NCBI GenBank assembly: GCA_963805255.1
Contig: CAWDTK010000009.1
Location: forward strand, 124,001 to 188,000
DNA length: 64,000 nucleotides
Origin: Bog-532 sp963805255
GTDB lineage: Bacteria; Actinomycetota; Actinomycetes; Streptosporangiales; Streptosporangiaceae
Direction: 5' to 3'
The notes under the pieces are model-generated. The model saw only the letters and a list, made by a program, of their open reading frames with translations. It did no database searches and was not told the DNA's origin. Position 1 is the stretch's first letter. Every line of letters begins with the position of its first letter. Below, one piece after another: positions 61,400 to 64,000 of the stretch. The translations under genes and the position numbers were made by a program.

Positions 61400-62308
61400 G
61401 TGCGCGAAAAACTGCCCGCCGTGGCAGCGGCCCGGATGGCGGAGCTCCGGTCCAGCGGCACATGGGGGTCCGCGCTGACCGCAGCCGAGTTCGCCGCCAT
61501 CCGCAGCGTGGGCTTCGAACCCGTCGGCCAGGTGTTCGGCGCGGCCGTCTACCGCGCCGGGTCCGCCAGCGGGTATAGCTGCCCCGGGTCGCCGGGATCG
61601 TCCGGCGACGGGTTGCCGCCCCGGCCGGCGACCCAGGTGTCCGGGCAGGGCGGCTGGGGGTCGTTCGGCCCGCTCGTGCAGACCATGGACCAGGCGAGGC
61701 ACACGGCCGTCGGCCGGATGACCACCGAGTGCGCCGGGCTTGGCGGGCACGGGGTCGTCGGCGTCCGGCTGTCCCGGGGGTCGTTCCCCCTCGGCGGGCC
61801 GCAGTGCACGGCCCTCGGCACCGCAGTCCGCGCGCCGGGTGCCGCGTACGGGCCGCCGGTGCCCTTCACCTGTGAGGTGTCCGGGCAGGATTTCGCCAAG
61901 CTGATGATGACGGGCTGGGTGCCCGCGGGGCTCGTGCTCGGCATCTCGATCGGGTCGCGGCACGATGACCGCACGACCGCCCGCCAGGCGCGCTGGGGCT
62001 CGGGCAACGCCGAGGTCGCCGGCTGGACCGACCTGGTCAGCCAGTCGCGGCAGGACGCCAGGCGCCAGCTGGAAAGTGACGTCAAGCGGCTCGGCGCCGA
62101 GGGCGTGGTGATCGCCACGATGCAGATGCGGGTGCGCGGGCGGGACTGCCCGGTAACGGCCGGCCGCCGCGACCACATCGTGGAGGCAACCCTCATCGGC
62201 ACCGCCGTCGCCAGGTTCTCCCGTGCCGGGCAGCGTCATGACGGTCCGGCCCTGGCAATCATGTCGCTCGACCCGCAGCGGCGCCAGGCCGCCAGGATCC
62301 GGATATAG
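61400..62308 (+). CDS. heavy-metal-binding (YbjQ/DUF74) domain protein, duplicated
   Basis: A 302-residue protein with two YbjQ-like units: first around LTAAEFAAIRSVGFEPVGQV and ECAGLGGHGVVGVRLSRGSF; second around PFTCEVSGQDFAKLMMTGWV and DVKRLGAEGVVIATMQMRVR. Between them is a Gly/Ser/Pro linker. Family function is uncertain; metal binding is suggested by name and structure only. GTG 61400 lies in a G-rich run. Confidence 0.78.
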   Translation: MREKLPAVAAARMAELRSSGTWGSALTAAEFAAIRSVGFEPVGQVFGAAVYRAGSASGYSCPGSPGSSGDGLPPRPATQVSGQGGWGSFGPLVQTMDQARHTAVGRMTTECAGLGGHGVVGVRLSRGSFPLGGPQCTALGTAVRAPGAAYGPPVPFTCEVSGQDFAKLMMTGWVPAGLVLGISIGSRHDDRTTARQARWGSGNAEVAGWTDLVSQSRQDARRQLESDVKRLGAEGVVIATMQMRVRGRDCPVTAGRRDHIVEATLIGTAVARFSRAGQRHDGPALAIMSLDPQRRQAARIRI

Positions 62309-62609
62309 GTGCCTCAGCGACCGCGGGCTCGGAGCACCCTGTGGGGTTCCAGAATTCGGCCACGTGTCCTGACCTGGGCTTCTACGCGGTTCGCTGGTAT
62401 TCGTTGATGAGGCCAGATCAGGTAGAGCAGTCGGAGTGACACGGCTGATCATCATGCCCCACGGCCATGGCTCGCTCATCGCACCAGGTCACAAGGCTAG
62501 GCCGACTTTTGGAACCCGGGCCGGCAGGTACGCCTGCCAGGATGGGTCAGCTACAAACGATGCCGGATACCGGGGATGCCGCGCCTGGGCACCGATACCC
62601 TTAACCCCG

Positions 62610-63108
62610 ATGAACACTACCGCGCCGCCCGCCGGGGACCTGTACCTCGTCGTCGGGTATGACGGCTCCCCTCCTGCAGGCCGGGCGCTGGACGCCGCGG
62701 TCAGGCTGCTGCATGGCCGGACCGGCCGCATCGAGGTGGTGTATGTCGCTCACCTGCCCAGCATCGACATGCTGTCGGCAGGCGCCGTGGCCGAAATGGA
62801 AGCCAGCTTCAACGATGTTCGCGCAGGAGCTGCGCACCGAGGCCGGCGAGCGGCTCGGCGGGCGCGAGGAGCGCTGGGGGTTCGAGTGGCGCCAGGGCCT
62901 GATCGCGGACGAGCTGATCGCGGCTGCCGAAGGCATCCGCGACGCCCACGTCGGCGACATTGTGGCGATCGTGGTCGGGAGCTCGTCGCATGCCATGCAC
63001 CGAGTGGTCGGCTCGGCCGCCGTCAGCCTGGCCCGCCGCTCACCGGTGCCCGTCGTGGTCGTGCCTTTAGGGCCCTGTGCCGTGCCAGAACTCGCGCACT
63101 GTCTCTGA
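62610..63108 (+). pseudogene. universal stress protein gene, frameshifted
   Basis: UspA-fold protein. The first frame, DLYLVVGYDGSPPAGRALDA to EVVYVAHLPSIDMLSAGAVA, is normal to residue 68. From about 62817 the next frame continues FAQELRTEAGERLGGREERW, DIVAIVVGSSSHAMHRVVGS and AAVSLARRSPVPVVVVPLG to a stop at 63106. One deleted base explains the break. Repaired length about 166 aa, with a USP nucleotide-site motif near the end. Confidence 0.8.
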
Positions 63109-63510
63109 GCTGGTGTTTCTGCAATCGCCAATGCTCTGCGGTACTCGCTGATCAGGCCCTGGACGGCATGCCTGCGCGTGATCTGGGCGGTCACATCGAT
63201 CGGCTGACCGGGCTTGTGCAGCGGAGGTCGTTGTTCCCGCGACTGGTGGGGCCGATGACGGTTGCAGTGCTGCGCGTATTCGGTCAGAGTCCGCCGCAGG
63301 TGTCATTCACCGTGGATCAGCAGGTGGTCAAGGCACTCGCTCCGGTTCTGTTCCCTATCGGCTCCGCCGGATCAGGTGCGGAGCGGCGTCCGTCAGCACT
63401 CCGTCAAGGTGGGCATCGGCCCGCGTTCCAGGCAGCTGCCATTACCCTTACGGCAGACTCGGCAGTGCTAGTTGGCGCAGGGTACCCGCAAATTGCTGGA
63501 GGTGGCCACG
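63109..63510. other. intergenic region with transposon-like remnant
   Basis: No intact gene. Sequence at 63085-63158 resembles that at 62349-62414. On the minus strand these read GLISEYRRAL and GLINEYQRTA, like the C terminus of actinobacterial recombinase or transposase genes. The two copies bracket the USP gene. Confidence 0.4.
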
Positions 63511-63729
63511 ATGAGTCGGCGGCGAAGGCGAGAATCCGGCCGCCGGACGCGCCGGCCGGTCCCTGAAGCTGCCGCCGACCAGGCTTATCCCATCTGGGTC
63601 GATATTTCCGGTCGGCGCATGTTCGTCGTCGGCCATACATCGGGCGGAGCCCCTTATGGCATCTTCGAGGACGAGATGGATGCCGACCCGGACGACCTTG
63701 ATACGGGTAACTGCGACCAGTCGCACTGA
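63511..63729 (+). CDS. small hypothetical protein
   Basis: A 72-residue protein with a basic N terminus (MSRRRRRESGRRTRR) and a compact C-terminal half (YPIWVDISGRRMFVVGHTSG; GIFEDEMDADPDDLDTG). Not recognised. GGAGGTGG lies 6 nt before ATG 63511, good support for translation. It ends 67 bp before a strong hairpin. Confidence 0.65.
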   Translation: MSRRRRRESGRRTRRPVPEAAADQAYPIWVDISGRRMFVVGHTSGGAPYGIFEDEMDADPDDLDTGNCDQSH

Positions 63730-63796
63730 CCCAGCTTCGCGCTGAACGCGGCAATAGGGGACGGGTCTCGTTGCCACTCACCTTTGGCGGTTCGAT

Positions 63797-63833
63797 ATGG
63801 GCCAGGGCAGGGCAGCGTCTTGCCCTGGCCCAT
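63797..63833 (+). terminator. terminator hairpin
   Basis: A perfect 13-bp stem (ATGGGCCAGGGCA and complement) with an 11-base loop, between the 63511 gene and the partial gene at the right edge. Confidence 0.75.
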
Positions 63834-63842
63834 GATGTGGTC

Positions 63843-64000
63843 ATGGAGCGGGTGGATGTGCGTCGGCTGGCTGCAGTCGATATGCATGGCATCGCGGGCA
63901 CGCAGCAGCGCCGGCGTCTGATCCGCGCCGAATTCGTCCTTGGTGCAGTCCGCGGCATGGCCTGGGCTGTGGGTAGCCGCCACGGCGGCCACTGTCACTT
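63843..64000 (+). CDS. hypothetical protein, 5' part only (cut by window edge)
   Basis: ATG 63843 opens MERVDVRRLAAVDMHGIAGT and QQRRRLIRAEFVLGAVRGMA, resembling the start of small actinobacterial membrane proteins from memory. From about 63960 the next frame (GLWVAATAATVT) looks more membrane-like than the annotated one (WAVGSRHGGHCH), hinting at one more single-base shift. An in-frame GTG at 63837 is an alternative start. Confidence 0.5.
   Translation, partial: MERVDVRRLAAVDMHGIAGTQQRRRLIRAEFVLGAVRGMAWAVGSRHGGHCH

Overview
The window is GC-rich DNA from an actinobacterium. Marker genes support this: mycothiol synthase MshD, the nitrogen regulator GlnR, a WhiB7-like Fe-S regulator, MurT/GatD, a DivIVA/Scy-type coiled-coil protein and a DUF574 methyltransferase. 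Codon use and gene content suggest a filamentous or Streptosporangiales-like lineage, but that is inference. From memory, much of the core resembles the pst-ppx-mshD-glnR-sulfurtransferase-fur neighbourhood of Streptomyces; no alignment was run.

Layout. 1-5.6 kb: proC (cut by the left edge), proline dehydrogenase, ygfZ and a Fur regulator read leftward; then a 12-residue mini-ORF with an extended Shine-Dalgarno, a nitrobindin, an anchored hypothetical protein and a DsrE protein. 5.7-7.6 kb: gatD-murT, which amidate peptidoglycan precursors. 7.6-16.5 kb: a leftward set made of a GntR regulator, a VirD4/TraD-like membrane protein, a membrane/coiled-coil protein and a HerA/VirB4-like ATPase, with no pilus or relaxase genes. 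16.8-21.9 kb: the phosphate uptake operon pstS-C-A-B, a universal stress protein (USP) gene and phoU. 22.6-23.5 kb: an intact IS5-family element. 23.6-30.2 kb: sulfurtransferase with its DUF1416 partner, DUF4395 protein, thioredoxin-like protein, ECF sigma with its anti-sigma factor, MoaD-like protein, glnR and mshD. 30.7-39.1 kb: DivIVA-like protein, Ppx phosphatase, two methyltransferases, MalQ, DUF1918 protein and an adenosine-specific kinase gene with a shifted C terminus.

39.2-64 kb is the accessory half. A 2.35-kb DDE transposase element comes first. Next is a probable defence or secretion-like cassette at 41.7-49.2 kb: an Mrr-type restriction endonuclease gene split by an IS66-family element with an exact 8-bp target duplication, facing an operon with an FtsK/EccC-like ATPase, a WXG100-like protein and several small helical proteins. 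The rest is a patchwork: monooxygenase, MmyB-like regulator, gamma carbonic anhydrase, TetR, NmrA-like oxidoreductase, DipZ-like redoxin, WhiB7, an MFS drug exporter, an IS1380 element, a YbjQ-domain protein and another USP, with IS and gene remnants between them.

At least six well-conserved genes are broken by what looks like one inserted or deleted base (HerA-like ATPase, pst-operon USP, adenosine-specific kinase, WXG100-like protein, DipZ-like redoxin, second USP). This density, including core genes, makes residual assembly indels a serious alternative to real gene decay. No rRNA, tRNA or CRISPR array was recognised.
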